A stretch of DNA of 64,000 bases. Source: Enterobacter cancerogenus (lineage in GTDB: Bacteria; Pseudomonadota; Gammaproteobacteria; Enterobacterales; Enterobacteriaceae). The position numbers and the translations under genes were made by a program. Positions 17,227 through 26,849 of the stretch are shown here, in pieces. Below the pieces are notes generated by a model. The model did not search any database. It was not told where the DNA came from and worked only from the letters and a program-made list of their open reading frames with translations. The first letter of the stretch is position 1. Each line of letters starts with the position of its first letter. The DNA lies in the NCBI GenBank assembly GCA_000773965.1, contig JRUP01000027.1:1-64000 (forward strand), written 5' to 3'.

Positions 17227-18069
17227 ATGACTCAGGCCATTAAGCGTCTTGAAAAACTGTTCACTCTCCAGAGTGGGGATGCGGCGCCGGGCTGTGTGTG
17301 GCTGGTGGGCGCAGGACCGGGTGATGTCGAATTACTGACGCTGAAAGCACTACGTCTGATCAAAAGCGCCGATGTGGTGGTGTATGACCGCCTGGTAAGC
17401 GACGAGATCATGGCCGAAGTACTGCCCGGCACGCTGGCCATTGATGTCGGTAAAAAGCCCGGCAGCCATGGTCTGAAGCAGTCGCAGATTAATCAGTTGC
17501 TGGCCGATCTGGCGGCAAGTGGTCGTTTAGTGGTGCGGTTGAAGGGCGGCGATCCCTTTATTTTCGGACGTGGCGGTGAGGAGATGCTGTTTCTGCAGCA
17601 GGCGGGTATTGCCTGCCAGATAGTGCCCGGCATCACCGCAGCCGCTGGTTGTGCGGCAGCCAGCGGCATTCCGTTGACGCATCGCGACTGTGCGCAGTCT
17701 TTGCGGTTGATTACCGGGCACGGCAAAAGCGGTGAGCCACAGTTGGAAGATGCCAGCTTAGCCGCCAGCAATCAGACGCTGGTGTTTTACATGGGATTGA
17801 AATGGAGCGCCAGCATCAGCGCCCAGTTGCAGGCCCACGGTCGCGTTGCCGATACGCCGGTGGCGATCATTGAAAATGGCACGCGCCCTGACCAGCGCGT
17901 GATGGTGACCACTCTGGCGGATCTGACCGTCACCATTGCGCGTGAGCAGGCGCAATCCCCGGCATTGTTGCTGGTGGGTGAAGTGGTACGCTTTTATCGC
18001 CAGCCCCAAAGCGCCGAACTCAACGCAATTTCACTTATGGCTAAATTAACTCGTATTTTCCCCCCTTAA
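17227..18069 (+). CDS. cobA: uroporphyrinogen-III C-methyltransferase (siroheme synthesis)
   Basis: This 280-residue SUMT has the family motifs VGAGPGDVELLTLKALR (near residue 27), VVYDRLVS, RLKGGDPFIFGRGGEE (near 105) and VPGITAAAGCAAASGIPLTHR. It methylates uroporphyrinogen III to precorrin-2, the first committed step to the siroheme needed by NasB. Its place as the last gene of the nas operon makes cofactor supply rise with enzyme synthesis. The start is the ATG at 17227, 11 bp after nasA. No dehydrogenase/ferrochelatase (CysG-N) domain is present, so those steps need a separate enzyme. Confidence 0.9.
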   Translation: MTQAIKRLEKLFTLQSGDAAPGCVWLVGAGPGDVELLTLKALRLIKSADVVVYDRLVSDEIMAEVLPGTLAIDVGKKPGSHGLKQSQINQLLADLAASGRLVVRLKGGDPFIFGRGGEEMLFLQQAGIACQIVPGITAAAGCAAASGIPLTHRDCAQSLRLITGHGKSGEPQLEDASLAASNQTLVFYMGLKWSASISAQLQAHGRVADTPVAIIENGTRPDQRVMVTTLADLTVTIAREQAQSPALLLVGEVVRFYRQPQSAELNAISLMAKLTRIFPP

Positions 18070-18136
18070 TCCACGCTTTAGCCTTGGCGGGTTTTGGCAT
18101 CCTATGCCTTAGAATTCCTGCCAGCTGAGGTATGTC

Positions 18137-19288
18137 GTGGCTGAAGAGAGCGACGAGGACAAAACAGAATCGCCCACGGCGCACCGACTAGAGAAGGCGC
18201 GAGAAGAGGGGCAGATTCCGCGATCGCGCGAGCTGACATCGGTACTGATGCTGCTGGCGGGCTTGCTGATCCTGTGGCTCGGCGGCGAACTGATGGCTGA
18301 ACAGCTGGCCAGCATGTTGGCCACTGGCTTTCGTTTCGATCATGCCATGGTGACCGATGACAAAATGATCATCGCCCACATCAGCAACCTGATCGGCCAG
18401 GCAGTGATGGCGCTGCTGCCGTTGATGGCAGGCCTGGTGATTGTGGCGATAGCTGCACCGATGCTGCTGGGTGGGATCAATATCAGCGGTAAATCGATCA
18501 AGCTGGATTTCAACAAGCTGAATCCGTTGAGTGGTCTTAAACGCATGGTTTCCTCACAGACCTGGGCGGAACTGCTAAAAGCCATTTTGAAGGCGGTGCT
18601 GGTGGGTCTGGTGGGTGGCTGGTACATCTGGTCGCACTGGCAGGAGATGCTGCGGCTAATCAGTGAATCACCCATCAACGCGCTCCATCACGGTTTAACC
18701 ATGATCGCCATTAGCTGTGCGTTGATCATGCTGGGCCTGGTGCCCATGGTCGGTTTCGACGTGTTCTGGCAGCTCTACAGCCATTTCAAAAAGCTTAAAA
18801 TGTCCCGCCAGGAAATCCGCGACGAACACAAACAAAACGAAGGTGACCCGCACGTCAAAGGGCGTATTCGTCAGGCGATGCGTGCGGCGGCCCGTCGTCG
18901 CATGATGGCAGATGTACCGAAAGCCGACGTTATCGTCACCAACCCAACGCATTACTCGGTAGCGTTGCAGTATCAGGAAGGCAAGATGAGCGCGCCAAAG
19001 GTGATTGCGAAAGGGGCCGGGGATATTGCGCTAAAAATTCGTGAGCTGGCAAAAGAACATCGCATTCCGATTTTAGAAGCACCGCCGCTGGCGCGTGCGC
19101 TGTATCGACACACGGAAATTGGTCAGTTCATCCCCGGCGCGCTTTACGGTGCCGTGGCGGAAGTGCTGGCCTGGGTATGGCAACTGCGTCGCTGGAAACG
19201 CGAAGGTGGCTTGATCCCAACCAAACCAAAACAGCTGCCGGTTCCGGCAGACATGGACTTTGCAGGAGAGAACAGAAACGATGGCTAA
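18137..19288 (+). CDS. flhB: flagellar type III export apparatus protein FlhB
   Basis: This 383-residue protein has four membrane segments (about 30-210) and a cytoplasmic C-terminal domain with the autocleavage motif NPTH at residues 269-272. Cleavage there switches export from rod/hook to filament substrates. The start is GTG at 18137 (MAEESDEDKTESPTAHRLEKA), preceded by GAGG; an ATG at 18132 is in another frame. It overlaps flhA by 8 bp. No cheZ or other chemotaxis gene lies upstream; the nas operon is there instead, and no clear flagellar promoter is visible in the 67-bp gap. Confidence 0.95.
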   Translation: MAEESDEDKTESPTAHRLEKAREEGQIPRSRELTSVLMLLAGLLILWLGGELMAEQLASMLATGFRFDHAMVTDDKMIIAHISNLIGQAVMALLPLMAGLVIVAIAAPMLLGGINISGKSIKLDFNKLNPLSGLKRMVSSQTWAELLKAILKAVLVGLVGGWYIWSHWQEMLRLISESPINALHHGLTMIAISCALIMLGLVPMVGFDVFWQLYSHFKKLKMSRQEIRDEHKQNEGDPHVKGRIRQAMRAAARRRMMADVPKADVIVTNPTHYSVALQYQEGKMSAPKVIAKGAGDIALKIRELAKEHRIPILEAPPLARALYRHTEIGQFIPGALYGAVAEVLAWVWQLRRWKREGGLIPTKPKQLPVPADMDFAGENRNDG

Positions 19289-21368
19289 TCTGGCCGAAAA
19301 GCTGCGTTTACCGGGCAACTTTAAAGACACGCAGTGGAAGGTGCTGGCTGGACCGATACTGATCATGTTGATCCTGTCGATGATGGTGCTGCCGTTACCT
19401 GCCTTCATTCTCGACCTGCTGTTCACCTTCAACATTGCCTTATCGATCATGGTGTTGTTGGTGGCAATGTTTACTCAGCGTACGCTGGAATTCGCGGCAT
19501 TCCCGACCATTCTGCTGTTCTCAACGTTGCTGCGCCTGGCGCTGAACGTCGCCTCAACCCGTATTATCCTGCTTGAGGGCCATACGGGTGCCGATGCTGC
19601 CGGACGCGTGGTTGAAGCTTTCGGCCACTTCCTCGTGGGCGGTAACTTTGCCATCGGTATCGTGGTGTTCATCATCCTCGTTATCATCAACTTTATGGTT
19701 ATCACCAAAGGTGCCGGACGTATCGCCGAAGTGGGCGCGCGTTTTGTGCTGGATGGAATGCCCGGTAAGCAGATGGCGATCGATGCTGACCTTAACGCCG
19801 GTTTAATCGGGGAAGAGGAAGCCAAACGTCGTCGTAGCGAAGTGACCCAGGAAGCCGATTTCTACGGCTCAATGGACGGTGCGAGTAAGTTCGTACGTGG
19901 TGACGCCATCGCCGGTATTTTGATTATGGTGATTAACGTCATCGGCGGTCTGCTGGTGGGCGTGGTGCAGCACGGCATGGATCTGGGGCACGCAGGTGAA
20001 ACCTATACACTGCTGACCATCGGTGATGGATTGGTGGCACAGATCCCGGCGCTGGTCATCTCCACCGCTGCGGGTGTTATCGTGACACGCGTCAGCACCG
20101 ATCAGGATGTGGGCGATCAGATGGTCTCCCAGCTGTTTAGCAACCCGCGCGTGTTGATGCTGAGTGGTGGTGTTATTGGTCTGCTCGGCCTGGTGCCGGG
20201 TATGCCCAACTTTGTCTTCCTGCTGTTTACCGCCGCGTTGCTCGGTCTGGCCTGGTGGCTGCGCGGTCGCGAGATGAAACCGAAGACTTCCTCGGAACCT
20301 TCTAGTCTGGTCAAAACGCAGGAGACACCCGCCACGGTGGAAGCTTCCTGGAAAGACGTGCAGCTGGAAGATTCGCTGGGTCTCGAAGTGGGTTATCGCC
20401 TGATTCCCATGGTTGATCATTTGCAAAACGGTGAGCTGCTGGGCCGCATCCGCAGTATCCGTAAAAAAGTCGCACAGGAGGTGGGCTTCCTGCCGCCGGT
20501 GGTGCACATCCGTGACAACATGGAGTTGCCGCCTGCGCGTTACCGCATCCTGATGAAAGGCGTGGAAATTGGCAGCGGTGATGCCTATCCTGGGCGCTGG
20601 ATGGCGATCAACCCTGGTACTGCAGCCGGTTCTTTGCCGGGTGAACCGACCGTCGATCCTGCCTTCGGTTTAGCGGCAATCTGGATCGATAGTGCGCTGA
20701 AAGAGCAGGCGCAGATTCAGGGCTTTACCGTGGTAGAAGCCAGTACCGTGGTGGCAACGCATCTGAACCACCTGATTGGGCAATACGCCAGTGAACTGTT
20801 TGGTCGTCAGGAAGCGCAACAACTGCTGGATCGCGTGACCCAGGAGATGCCGAAGCTGACGGAAGATCTGGTGCCGGGCGTCATCACCCTGACCACCCTG
20901 CATAAAGTGCTGCAGAACCTGTTAATTGAGCGTGTTTCGATCCGCGATATGCGCACCATCATCGAAACCCTGGCGGAACATGCACCGGTCCAGACCGATC
21001 CGCAAGAGCTGACCAGCGTGGTGCGTGTGGCGTTGGGTCGAGCAATTACTCAGCAGTGGTTCCCGGGTAACGGTGAAGTGCAGGTGATTGGACTGGATGC
21101 CACCTTAGAACGCCTGCTACTGCAAGCCTTGCAGGGCGGTGGGGGGTTAGAGCCCGGCCTGGCCGATCGTCTGTTAGTGCAGACGCAGGGTGCATTGCAA
21201 CAGCAAGAGATGACGGGTGCACCGCCGGTGCTGCTGGTGAACCATCCGCTGCGTGCCTTGCTGGCGCGCTTCCTGCGCCGCAATCTGCCACAGTTGGTAG
21301 TGCTGTCAAATATGGAACTGACCGATAATCGCCAGATCCGTATGACCGCCACCATCGGAGGTAAATAA
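19281..21368 (+). CDS. flhA: flagellar type III export apparatus protein FlhA
   Basis: This 695-residue inner-membrane protein has about eight membrane segments in the first 330 residues and a large cytoplasmic domain that docks export chaperones. The family signature is visible around residues 135-170 (VITKGAGRIAEVGARFVLDG and GKQMAIDADLNAG). The start is ATG at 19281 (MANLAEKLRLP), overlapping the flhB stop. Length matches the E. coli protein closely. It is followed by flhE after 2 bp. Confidence 0.95.
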   Translation: MANLAEKLRLPGNFKDTQWKVLAGPILIMLILSMMVLPLPAFILDLLFTFNIALSIMVLLVAMFTQRTLEFAAFPTILLFSTLLRLALNVASTRIILLEGHTGADAAGRVVEAFGHFLVGGNFAIGIVVFIILVIINFMVITKGAGRIAEVGARFVLDGMPGKQMAIDADLNAGLIGEEEAKRRRSEVTQEADFYGSMDGASKFVRGDAIAGILIMVINVIGGLLVGVVQHGMDLGHAGETYTLLTIGDGLVAQIPALVISTAAGVIVTRVSTDQDVGDQMVSQLFSNPRVLMLSGGVIGLLGLVPGMPNFVFLLFTAALLGLAWWLRGREMKPKTSSEPSSLVKTQETPATVEASWKDVQLEDSLGLEVGYRLIPMVDHLQNGELLGRIRSIRKKVAQEVGFLPPVVHIRDNMELPPARYRILMKGVEIGSGDAYPGRWMAINPGTAAGSLPGEPTVDPAFGLAAIWIDSALKEQAQIQGFTVVEASTVVATHLNHLIGQYASELFGRQEAQQLLDRVTQEMPKLTEDLVPGVITLTTLHKVLQNLLIERVSIRDMRTIIETLAEHAPVQTDPQELTSVVRVALGRAITQQWFPGNGEVQVIGLDATLERLLLQALQGGGGLEPGLADRLLVQTQGALQQQEMTGAPPVLLVNHPLRALLARFLRRNLPQLVVLSNMELTDNRQIRMTATIGGK

Positions 21369-21370
21369 CC

Positions 21371-21775
21371 ATGCGTCGTTGGTGTTGGGCTTTAATGATG
21401 TTGCCGATGATGGCGCTACCGCTCTATGTGGATGCAGCAGGATCCTGGAATGACAGTGCCAGTGGTCCGAGCCTCGGCGTGCGCGGGAACTGGCACACGA
21501 CGCCAGCTTTAAAAGCACCTTCGCCCGCAGTGGGCACTATTACGGTGGTGAACTGGCGTTACCAGTTGAGCCGTCCAGCCCCCTCGGGGCTGATCGTACG
21601 TTTGTGTGCGACTCAGCGTTGCGTAGAGATTGAGGGCGGCAGTGGTTCAACGCGTAGCCTGGCGAATATTCCGGCTGACGAGACGCTGCATCTGGCGTTC
21701 GGTTTTCAGGGGAAGGGCGCGTTACCGCCGGGATTACGAGTGGTGAGCAGTGAAGTGACGGTGAATTACCAATAG
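21371..21775 (+). CDS. flhE: flagellar protein FlhE
   Basis: This 134-residue protein has a cleavable signal peptide (MRRWCWALMMLPMMALPLYVDA, cleavage near AGS) and a small periplasmic beta domain with a Cys pair (RLCATQRCVEI). FlhE is the third gene of the flhBAE operon in enterobacteria. It acts in the periplasm and has been linked to proton leakage through the export apparatus. It begins 2 bp after flhA and ends just before a strong terminator. Confidence 0.88.
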   Translation: MRRWCWALMMLPMMALPLYVDAAGSWNDSASGPSLGVRGNWHTTPALKAPSPAVGTITVVNWRYQLSRPAPSGLIVRLCATQRCVEIEGGSGSTRSLANIPADETLHLAFGFQGKGALPPGLRVVSSEVTVNYQ

Positions 21776-21780
21776 CCAAT

Positions 21781-21806
21781 AAAAAACCCGCCGAGGCGGG
21801 TTTTTT
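21781..21806. terminator. bidirectional terminator between flhE and argS
   Basis: AAAAAACCCGCC and GGCGGGTTTTTT form a perfect 12-bp inverted repeat with a two-base loop, flanked by A and T runs. It sits between the convergent ends of flhE and argS and can end transcription from both sides. Confidence 0.92.
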
Positions 21807-21810
21807 GTTA

Positions 21811-23541
21811 TTACATACGCTCGACGGTTTTGATACCCAGCGTATCCAGACCTTGTTTCAGTGTTTTAGCGGTCAATGCAGCCAGTTGCAGACGGCTGTT
21901 ACGCACCTGCTCATCCTCGGCGGAGAGGATTGGACAGTGCTCGTAGAAGCCAGAGAACAGGCCTGCAAGATCGTACAGGTAAGCACACATCACATGCGGC
22001 GTGCCATCACGCGCAACCTGGGTGATCACTTCTTCAAACTGCAACAGGCGAGTTGCCAGTTGCGCTTCACGCTCTTCGGTCAGCACGATGTCGCCGCTCA
22101 GGCTGTCAGCTTCAATGCCGGCTTTACGGAACACAGAAAGCACGCGCGTGTAGGCATATTGCATGTACGGTGCAGTGTTGCCCTCAAACGCCAGCATGTT
22201 ATCCCAGTCGAAGATGTAATCGGTGGTGCGGCTTTTTGACAGATCGGCATATTTCACCGCGCCGATACCCACCACTTCCGCCAGATCTTTCAGCTCTTGC
22301 GCTGACATTTCCGGGTTTTTCTCGCTGACCAGCGCATGCGCACGCTCAACGGCTTCATCCAGCAGATCAGCCAGCTTAATGGTGCCACCGCTACGGGTTT
22401 TAAATGGACGGCCATCTTTGCCCAGCATCATGCCAAACGCATGGTGCTCCAGCGGCACAGATTCAGGCACGTATCCGGCTTTACGCACAATGGTCCACGC
22501 CTGTTGCAGATGTTGATGCTGGCGCGAATCGATGTAGTAAAGCACGCGGTCGGCATGCAACGTCTCATAGCGGTATTTGGCGCAGGCGATATCGGTGGTG
22601 GTGTAGAGGTAGCCGCCATCCTTTTTCTGGATGATCACGCCCATCGCTTCGCCTTCCTTGTTTTTGAACTCATCAAGGAACACCACGGTTGCGCCTTCGC
22701 TGGTTACGGCCAGCCCTTTTTCACGCAAATCGCTTACAATGCCAGGCAACATATCGTTGTACAGGCTTTCACCCATCACATCTTTACGCGTCAGCGTCAC
22801 GTTCAGGCGGTCATAGACTTCCTGATTCTGGCTCATGGTGATATCAACCAGTTTTTTCCACATTGCACGGCAATATTCGTCGCCGCCTTGCAGTTTCACC
22901 ACATAACCACGGGCGCGTTCGGCGAAGACTTCGTCCGCATCATAGGTGACTTTGGCTTCCCGGTAGAACTCTTCCAGATCCGCCAGCGCGATATCTTCGT
23001 GGTGCTCATTCTGCTGCTTTTCCAGATAGGCAATCAGCATACCGAACTGAGTACCCCAATCGCCGACGTGGTTGGCGCGGATCACGTTGTGGCCGAGAAA
23101 TTCCAGCGTACGTACCGCAGCGTCACCGATGATGGTGGAACGGACGTGACCGACGTGCATCTGCTTGGCGACGTTGGGTGCCGAGTAGTCAATGACAACG
23201 GTTTGTGGCTTGAGGCTGCTGACGCCAAGGCGCGGCAATTGCAGAGCCTGCGCGGCCTGGGTAGCCAACCAGTTGCGATCGAGGAAGATATTAATGAAGC
23301 CGGGGCCGGCGATTTCGACTTTGCTGGCGATGCCGGCGAGATCCAGATGCTGAATCACCTGTTCAGCCAGCTGGCGCGGAGCCTGACCGAGCTTTTTCGC
23401 CACAGCCATGATACCGTTCGCCTGATAATCGCCGAACTGCACTTTAGCCGACTGACGAACCTGAGGTTCACAATCCGCTGGCGCACCCGCCGCTACCATT
23501 GCCTGACCGACTTTATCGGATAGAAGAGCCTGAATATTCAC
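21811..23541 (-). CDS. argS: arginyl-tRNA synthetase
   Basis: This 576-residue class I synthetase charges tRNA-Arg. The HIGH-type motif appears as HVGH (within [15 protein letters not shown], near residue 127), and the start [19 protein letters not shown] matches the E. coli N-terminus. That makes the GTG at 23541 the start; the longer open frame to 23598 has no family support. AAGGTAACGCG precedes the GTG. A hairpin (CATCCCGC / GCGGGATG, 23596-23620) lies in the leader, without a U-run. Confidence 0.94.
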   Translation of the reverse strand: MNIQALLSDKVGQAMVAAGAPADCEPQVRQSAKVQFGDYQANGIMAVAKKLGQAPRQLAEQVIQHLDLAGIASKVEIAGPGFINIFLDRNWLATQAAQALQLPRLGVSSLKPQTVVIDYSAPNVAKQMHVGHVRSTIIGDAAVRTLEFLGHNVIRANHVGDWGTQFGMLIAYLEKQQNEHHEDIALADLEEFYREAKVTYDADEVFAERARGYVVKLQGGDEYCRAMWKKLVDITMSQNQEVYDRLNVTLTRKDVMGESLYNDMLPGIVSDLREKGLAVTSEGATVVFLDEFKNKEGEAMGVIIQKKDGGYLYTTTDIACAKYRYETLHADRVLYYIDSRQHQHLQQAWTIVRKAGYVPESVPLEHHAFGMMLGKDGRPFKTRSGGTIKLADLLDEAVERAHALVSEKNPEMSAQELKDLAEVVGIGAVKYADLSKSRTTDYIFDWDNMLAFEGNTAPYMQYAYTRVLSVFRKAGIEADSLSGDIVLTEEREAQLATRLLQFEEVITQVARDGTPHVMCAYLYDLAGLFSGFYEHCPILSAEDEQVRNSRLQLAALTAKTLKQGLDTLGIKTVERM

Positions 23542-23709
23542 CGCGTTACCTTCATATGCTGAAAAGGCCCGCCAGTGGCGGCGAGCCGATGCCTTCATCC
23601 CGCAACAGCGCGGCGGGATGGAAAAATAAGAGGGGAAGTATACGTGAAATGTTAAAGTGCGTCAGCTTTTAGCATGCGCAATGGCGGGTAACAGCAACCC
23701 GCGCGCCGA

Positions 23710-23832
23710 TTAACGGCGACGCGGGTGACGACGAGGATTTTTAACGCTTTTGTCTTCACGCACCTTCCAGTGGCGGGAAATTGCAAATCCCATCAATGCA
23801 ATCAGGACCGCGACAACAATGAGCATAGACAT
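23710..23832 (-). CDS. small single-pass membrane protein, 40 residues
   Basis: An ATG at 23832 with AAGGA upstream opens a 40-codon frame. It encodes an N-terminal hydrophobic helix (SMLIVVAVLIALMGFAI) followed by a very basic tail ending RRHPRRR. The shape suggests a small inner-membrane protein with a positively charged cytoplasmic C-terminus. I do not recognise it. It lies upstream of argS on the same strand, about 170 bp before its start. The protein-like layout and ribosome site support it, but expression is unproven. Confidence 0.55.
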   Translation of the reverse strand: MSMLIVVAVLIALMGFAISRHWKVREDKSVKNPRRHPRRR

Positions 23833-24151
23833 AGAGCCATTCCTTGTAGTTGTGAAACACAAATTTATAAGAAAGGGTATCAAGCTGCAATTGTTTGCAA
23901 CTGAAATAAGACTTATCTCATTGTATTAATTATCGTTAATATTAACAGTGATTTAAGGTGTTTTCATAAAGTAACTGCTGGACCTATTAAGGCGAATAAT
24001 CCTAAAGAAAGGGCCTATTTATGCTGTTTCAGGTCTTTTTCATGATGAAATCGGAGGAATCCGACGACTTTGTCAAGCGGATTCTGAAGCGCTGCTGTTT
24101 TCAAATTGATTAAAATAATTGAACTGATATTGATGTATCTGGAGTGTTGAG
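23833..24151. other. AT-rich intergenic region before yecM
   Basis: I see no gene in this 319-bp region. It is notably AT-rich around 23900-23960 and should hold the promoters for yecM (rightward) and the small membrane gene (leftward). An imperfect hairpin (GAATCCG / CGGATTC, about 24057-24084) is present with no U-run. Confidence 0.5.
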
Positions 24152-24706
24152 ATGAATTTTCCCGCGGAACTGAGTGATTTAGAACAAGACCTGGCTCGAT
24201 TTGAGCGCTCCTTGCAGCAGTTTGCTGAAAGATTAGGGCTGCGGTTATCCGAACATGAGGCCGATCACCTGGCGGTGCGCTGCCATCAGTTCGCCACGGC
24301 GGAGCGCTGGAAGGCGGGATTGCAGCAGATGGGCAGTCTGTTTTCCGAAGCCATGATCAACGGACGCCCGATCTGCTTGTTCAAATTGCATCAGCCGTTA
24401 ACGATCGCTGGATGGCAGGTCGATGTGATTGAGTTACCCTGGCCGGGTGAGAAATTGTATCGCCATGAAGGCTGGGAACATGTGGAAATCGTGTTGCGCG
24501 GTGAGCCAGAAACCTTGGGCATGCGCGCAATGGCATTGCTCTCCGATCATGCACTGACGCAACCCGGCATTTCGTTCAAAACCAGCGCGCCTAAAGGTGA
24601 GCATGAGCGTTTGCCCAACCCGACACTGGCAGTGACGGACGGGCAAACCACCATCAAGTTTCATCCCTGGCGACTGGAAGAGATTGTCGCCAGTGAACAA
24701 GGCTAA
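24152..24706 (+). CDS. yecM: YecM family protein (VOC-like fold)
   Basis: This 184-residue cytoplasmic protein closely resembles E. coli YecM, whose structure belongs to the vicinal-oxygen-chelate group. Candidate metal-ligand residues appear in EADHLAVRC (near residue 32) and EGWEHVEIV (near 110). The function is not established. Its place between argS and cutC is the same as in E. coli. The 3' end overlaps the convergent aminotransferase gene by 4 bp. Confidence 0.88.
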   Translation: MNFPAELSDLEQDLARFERSLQQFAERLGLRLSEHEADHLAVRCHQFATAERWKAGLQQMGSLFSEAMINGRPICLFKLHQPLTIAGWQVDVIELPWPGEKLYRHEGWEHVEIVLRGEPETLGMRAMALLSDHALTQPGISFKTSAPKGEHERLPNPTLAVTDGQTTIKFHPWRLEEIVASEQG

Positions 24707-25842
24707 CGCCGTGCCATGACTGCGCTGTGCAATCGGCTCACCGCCTGTTCCAGTAAGACGCGAGTACAGCCGAAGTTAAAGCGCACGAAGTTGTCATCAC
24801 CAAAATCGCGGCCGGGTGAAAAACCGAGGCCGTGTTTTTCAAAATAGAGCGCGGGGCTGGCCACATCCAACTGGCTGGCATCGATCCAGCCGAGATAGGT
24901 GGCTTCGGGCGAATTCATCTGCAGTTCGGGAAGCGCATTGACTTGCGCCACCAGCCAGTCGCGATTGGCTCGCAGATAGTCGATTTGCGCCTCCAGCCAT
25001 GCATCACCTTCACGCCAGGCTGCTTCAGCTGCCACCAGTGCGAGAATATCGACCCCTGGCACAATACCTTCGCGTACCTGCTTAAACCGTTTACGTAATT
25101 CGGGATTGGGGATAATCGCCATCGATGCGCCGAGACCAGCAATGTTGAAGGTTTTCGAGGGCGATATCAGCGTAATGCTGCGCTGTGCGGCATCATCACT
25201 CAATGCTGCAAAAGGAATATGGCGGCAATCGGGCGACAAAATCAAATCACAGTGAATTTCATCAGAACAAACGATTAAATCGTGTTGCTGAGCAAACGCC
25301 AGTTGCGCCTCCAGTTCCTCGCGACGATAGACGGTGCCGCCGGGGTTTTGCGGATTGCACAGCATCAGCAGGCGTTCATTGCCCTGCATCGCAGCCGTAT
25401 CGAGATCGACGACCCAGCGGCCATGCTGTAAATGCAGCGGCAAGTTGATCTGTTCACGCTCGGCGAGTTTTGAGGCAGCGCGGAACGGTGGATAAATCGG
25501 CGTTGGCGCAACTGTGCGTTGCCCAGCCTCGGTAAACGCGCGGACCGAAAGGTTAAGACCACTGACGACGCCAGGCAGCATAACGATCCATTCCGGCTGA
25601 ATATGCCAGTTGTAGCGCTGCGCCAGGCGGGAAACAGTGATATCAATCAATCCTGTGGGTGTGCCGCCATAGCCAAAAACACCGTGATCGGCGCGTTTTT
25701 TAATGGCCTCAATAATGCAGGGCGGCGAGCGAAAATCAGTGTCTGCAACCCATAAAGGCAGCACATCACGATCGCCATATTTGTGCCACTTCAAACTATC
25801 GCTGTGACGACGGTCTATCCATTGATCAAAATCGAATGCCAT
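24703..25842 (-). CDS. patB: PLP-dependent C-S lyase, MalY/PatB family
   Basis: This 379-residue fold-type I aminotransferase-like enzyme starts MAFDFDQWIDRRHSDSLKWH, typical of MalY/PatB cystathionine beta-lyases. The PLP lysine is in ISPSKTFNIAGLGAS (near residue 230), and the family motif VLPLWVADTDF is near residue 28. It would split cystathionine or related cysteine S-conjugates to a thiol, pyruvate and ammonia. The start is the ATG at 25842; the upstream in-frame TTG at 25869 has no support. It is divergent from cutC and is an addition relative to the E. coli order yecM-cutC. Confidence 0.85.
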   Translation of the reverse strand: MAFDFDQWIDRRHSDSLKWHKYGDRDVLPLWVADTDFRSPPCIIEAIKKRADHGVFGYGGTPTGLIDITVSRLAQRYNWHIQPEWIVMLPGVVSGLNLSVRAFTEAGQRTVAPTPIYPPFRAASKLAEREQINLPLHLQHGRWVVDLDTAAMQGNERLLMLCNPQNPGGTVYRREELEAQLAFAQQHDLIVCSDEIHCDLILSPDCRHIPFAALSDDAAQRSITLISPSKTFNIAGLGASMAIIPNPELRKRFKQVREGIVPGVDILALVAAEAAWREGDAWLEAQIDYLRANRDWLVAQVNALPELQMNSPEATYLGWIDASQLDVASPALYFEKHGLGFSPGRDFGDDNFVRFNFGCTRVLLEQAVSRLHSAVMARR

Positions 25843-25927
25843 AGTGAGGTTTCCACGTAAACTGTCCAATTAAGCAGACTAACTTAAGCCATCCTCTCGA
25901 GCCAGAAGTCATGAAAAGGAGCAAGCT

Positions 25928-26680
25928 ATGACGAAACTGGAAATTTGTTGCTACGGCATCGACTGTGCAATGACTGCACAGCAGTCCGGTGCCGATCGCG
26001 TGGAACTGTGCAGTGCCCCACGCGAAGGCGGGCTGACGCCGTCAGCTGGCGTGCTGGAAGCCGCACAACGTGAACTGTCCATACCGGTTCATCCGATTGT
26101 TCGCCCGCGTGGCGGCGATTTTTGTTACACCGCACAGGAATTTGAGGTGATGAAATCCGATGTTGCACTGATGCGTGAACTCGGTTTCCCTGGCGTGGTG
26201 ATCGGCATGCTAGATGAAGATGCCCATGTTGATATTGTGCGCATGCGGCAGATCATGGCGCTCAGTGATGGCATGGCGGTGACCTTCCACCGCGCTTTTG
26301 ATTTGTGCCACAGCCCCAAACGTTCGCTGGACGTACTGACGGATTTAGGCGTTGCGCGTATTTTGACTTCCGGCCAGCAGCAGAGCGCGGAAACTGGAAT
26401 TGCATTGTTGCGGGAACTAAATGAACTGAGCACGGGTCCAATTATCATGGCCGGTGCAGGTGTTCGTTTGAGCAATTTGCAGAAATTTATCGATAGTGGT
26501 CTGCAGGAAGTTCACAGCTCCGCCAGCCGACTGGTTGCTTCGCCGATGCGCTACCGTAAAGCCGGTGTCTCCATGTGCTCCGAAGCAGAAGTCGACGAAT
26601 TCAGCCGAACTTGTGTCGACGGCGATGTGGTTGAAGCGATGAAAAGCATGCTGGAAATGACCGCAGTTCGTGTCGCCTGA
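25928..26680 (+). CDS. cutC: CutC family protein
   Basis: This 250-residue TIM-barrel protein has the family motifs [11 protein letters not shown] (near residue 18) and [11 protein letters not shown] (near 58). CutC has been linked to copper homeostasis, though in E. coli that role has been questioned. The ATG has a GGAGCAAGCT ribosome site. It is divergent from the patB-like gene and ends before a good terminator. Confidence 0.9.
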   Translation: MTKLEICCYGIDCAMTAQQSGADRVELCSAPREGGLTPSAGVLEAAQRELSIPVHPIVRPRGGDFCYTAQEFEVMKSDVALMRELGFPGVVIGMLDEDAHVDIVRMRQIMALSDGMAVTFHRAFDLCHSPKRSLDVLTDLGVARILTSGQQQSAETGIALLRELNELSTGPIIMAGAGVRLSNLQKFIDSGLQEVHSSASRLVASPMRYRKAGVSMCSEAEVDEFSRTCVDGDVVEAMKSMLEMTAVRVA

Positions 26681-26740
26681 GTTCGCACCCCTTTTGCCGC
26701 GCAGCACGCCAAAACTCTGACGTGATGTTTGCAAGTACCA

Positions 26741-26771
26741 AACCCCAGTGAGTTTTGCTGGGGTTCTTTTT
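26741..26771 (+). terminator. terminator after cutC
   Basis: AACCCCAG and CTGGGGTT form an 8-bp stem followed by CTTTTTG. It lies 60 bp after the cutC stop. Confidence 0.8.
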
Positions 26772-26849
26772 GTCTGCTGTACAGCCGTTGATAGCGCATT
26801 GTTAAAAAAGATGCTTTGATTACTTTATGGCTTAGCGCGGATAACATTC

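Noticed and set aside
18132..18180. ATG at 18132 as the flhB start
   Set aside because: It is in a different frame from FlhB; the GTG at 18137 gives the conserved N-terminus.
22336..23523. Plus-strand 395-codon open frame
   Set aside because: It lies wholly opposite argS, which has full family support, and its His/Phe/Gln-rich composition is that of an antisense shadow.
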